A stretch of DNA of 6,611 bases from DAIOEK01 sp964600595 (GTDB lineage Bacteria > Chloroflexota > Anaerolineae > Anaerolineales > Anaerolineaceae), in contig CAZRKL010000140.1 of assembly GCA_964600595.1 (NCBI GenBank), forward strand, positions 1 through 6,611, read 5' to 3'. Within the stretch, counting starts at the first letter, position 1. Each line of letters starts with the position of its first letter. Positions 5,808 through 6,611 of the stretch are shown here, piece after piece. The notes beneath the pieces are model-generated. The model ran no database searches and was not told the DNA's origin. It saw only the letters and a program-made list of their open reading frames with translations. Both the position numbers and the translations under genes were made by a program.

Positions 5808-6330
5808 CAAAACGGGTAATCAATAACCGCATAGCACAACGCATCTCGCCTGGAATCCCATGTTCGATTTCTTCCTCCAGGATCTGCTGGAGACGCGAAT
5901 CGATCTTTTCGCTCTCGAGCGCCTCAAACCCCAGGGAGCGGTAGAAAGGTTCATTCCACGGCACTTCCTGAAAAGTAGTCAGGGTCACAGATTTGTACCC
6001 GTTCCGACGCGCGTGATCAACCACGATGCCCATCAATCTGCGACCCAAGCCTTGCGCCTGCCATTCCCTGCGAACTGCCAGCAGCCAGACATGCAAATCC
6101 TTTAAGGCTGATTCAGCGCACACGAACCCAACCACCTGATGATCCACTTCCGCCACCCACGATGTACCTTCGGCGACGTATTTTAGATGATCCTCTGTTG
6201 TCATCAGATCATCATCTGCTATCCATGCCAAATGGGGGATGTCACGAAAACTCCCGCCAGCTGAATATTCAATATCTGGAAGCAAGCTAACATCTTCTAT
6301 TCTGGTGAGTCTGATATTTACGTTGACCAT
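5800..6330 (-). CDS. GNAT family N-acetyltransferase
   Basis: A 176-residue acetyl-CoA-dependent acetyltransferase when started at the ATG at 6330. I prefer this to the in-frame GTG at 6354 because AAGGA lies nine bases before the ATG, nothing suitable precedes the GTG, and beta-1 (NVNIRLTRIEDV) then begins at residue 3 as is usual. Features include EYSAGGSFRDIPHLAWIADD (21-40), a segment typical of a broad GNAT subgroup with unknown acceptors, then motif A QAQGLG (91-96) after LLAVRREW, and PWNEPFYRSLGF (124-135) as motif B with the probable general-acid Tyr. It is distinct in sequence from the other GNAT in the window, so it is not a recent tandem duplicate. It is separated from the esterase by 106 bases with its own promoter, and from the gene on its right by about 210 bases. 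Confidence 0.88.
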   Translation of the reverse strand: MVNVNIRLTRIEDVSLLPDIEYSAGGSFRDIPHLAWIADDDLMTTEDHLKYVAEGTSWVAEVDHQVVGFVCAESALKDLHVWLLAVRREWQAQGLGRRLMGIVVDHARRNGYKSVTLTTFQEVPWNEPFYRSLGFEALESEKIDSRLQQILEEEIEHGIPGEMRCAMRLLITRFDG

Positions 6331-6356
6331 GAGTCTATGTCCTTGTTTTACCACCC

Positions 6357-6369
6357 AACAACTGTTGTT
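6357..6369. repeat. 13-bp palindrome upstream of the GNAT gene
   Basis: AACAACTGTTGTT is a perfect inverted repeat of six-base arms around one central T. It lies 27 bases upstream of the GNAT start codon, just before its ribosome site, where it could serve as an operator or a small leader hairpin. It abuts the larger inverted repeat. No regulator gene in the window is an obvious partner. Confidence 0.35.
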
Positions 6370-6444
6370 TCCGCCCAGGCAGGGTGGATAATACTTGCGA
6401 GCAGAGAACTCGAAGGTAGCCTGCCCTGGCGGGATATGCCAGGG
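6369..6444. repeat. Large imperfect inverted repeat with nested hairpin and an alternative stem
   Basis: CCGCCCAGGCAGG (6371-6383) pairs with CCTGCCCTGGCGG (6420-6432) at 11 of 13 positions, extendable by two pairs. Inside, 6393-6401 (ACTTGCGAG) pairs with 6409-6417 (CTCGAAGGT), with one bulged base on each side, around a seven-base loop. CCCTGGC (6424-6430) in the outer arm can instead pair perfectly with GCCAGGG (6438-6444), so two folds exclude each other. Neither orientation has a U-tract, so it is not an intrinsic terminator. It lies between the partial gene at the right edge and the GNAT gene. It could be a REP-like palindrome, a leader or 3'-UTR structure, or a small RNA. I cannot match it to a known RNA family. 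Confidence 0.5.
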
Positions 6445-6541
6445 AAAAATGCCCGAATAACGGGTAGAATCCCAATTATCAGGTGCACGCTATGCCAGAT
6501 TCCCTATGCGAAAGCAAGCCTGTTGCCATACAACACCACCG

Positions 6542-6611
6542 TCATTCATTTACTTTCGGTTTGATCGGTATCCAAATATCTTCTTCAGAATTTGGATCGG
6601 CATTCTTATAC
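6542..6611 (-). CDS. C-terminus of an unidentified protein, possibly GyrI-like/effector-binding domain
   Basis: One minus-strand frame enters from the right edge and reads 22 codons to a TGA at 6544-6542. The residues include SEEDIWIPIKPK near the end. A terminal strand of the form 'eIWIPIK' followed by a few polar residues resembles the last beta-strand of GyrI-like/AraC effector-binding domains, which bind small molecules either as stand-alone proteins or fused to a DNA-binding domain. The stretch is short, so the family call is tentative and even its coding status rests on this motif and the consistent strand. The 211 bases between this stop and the next gene hold no other supported gene. 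Confidence 0.4.
   Translation of the reverse strand, partial: YKNADPNSEEDIWIPIKPKVNE

Noticed and set aside
6343..6360. T-box-like GGGTGGTA on the minus strand before the GNAT gene
   Set aside because: No specifier domain, no antiterminator/terminator pair, and the downstream gene is not an aminoacyl-tRNA or amino-acid gene.
6384..6408. TPP-riboswitch-like string (GGATAATAC followed by GCGAGCAGAGAA)
   Set aside because: Only part of the 3' thi-box resembles the consensus; the CTGAGA-containing 5' half and the remaining helices are absent and no thiamin gene lies downstream.
6398..6444. tRNA or attC-like site within the inverted repeat
   Set aside because: The TTCGAGT string on the minus strand has no pairing T-stem around it and there is no cloverleaf; no integrase gene or attC core sites are present.
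6337..6564. Plus-strand open frame of 75 codons in the right-hand intergenic region
   Set aside because: No ribosome site, no recognisable domain, and it runs through the structured inverted repeat and into the partial gene on the other strand.

Overview
All recognisable genes in this window lie on the minus strand. The sequence is moderate in G+C, with no phage, IS, CRISPR, tRNA or rRNA signal. The mixture of genes (a Lactobacillales-like ECF cassette, a CE7 esterase, two GNAT acetyltransferases, an aldo/keto reductase) would fit a chromosomal segment of an anaerobic fermenter such as an Anaerolineae-type Chloroflexota member or a related bacterium. That placement is a low-confidence inference; no taxonomic marker is present.

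Layout, read in the direction of transcription (right to left). At 6611-6542 is the last 22 codons of a gene that may belong to the GyrI-like/effector-binding family. About 210 bases without a supported gene (6331-6541) follow, holding an elaborate inverted repeat. Then come a GNAT acetyltransferase (6330-5800), a promoter, a CE7 acetyl-esterase (5693-4725) and, 27 bases later, a second GNAT acetyltransferase (4697-4224).

A near-consensus promoter at 4214-4186 starts the main operon. Its genes are an ECF S-component of the UPF0397 family (4134-3577), a fused double ABC ATPase (3487-1778), the EcfT membrane subunit (1781-945, overlapping the ATPase by ATGA) and a DUF62 SAM hydroxide adenosyltransferase-type enzyme (933-91). 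The first 17 codons of an aldo/keto reductase-like gene (53-1) follow, with a TATAAT box placed so that its transcript would begin at the A of the ATG.

The four-gene operon looks like a complete group-I ECF vitamin/nutrient importer with its own enzyme: S subunit for substrate capture, two fused ATPase domains, T subunit, and a cytosolic enzyme whose characterised relatives split S-adenosylmethionine with water into adenosine and methionine. The transported compound is not determined by the sequence. The short leader has no room for an FMN riboswitch, so the 'riboflavin' label often attached to UPF0397 proteins gets no support here.

The most interesting regulatory signal is in the 89-base gap between the S-subunit and ATPase genes. 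It holds a 14-bp terminator-like hairpin with a U-tract, and the sequence just upstream offers a mutually exclusive pairing. This looks like an intra-operon attenuator that could set the ratio of S subunit to the ATPase/T module.
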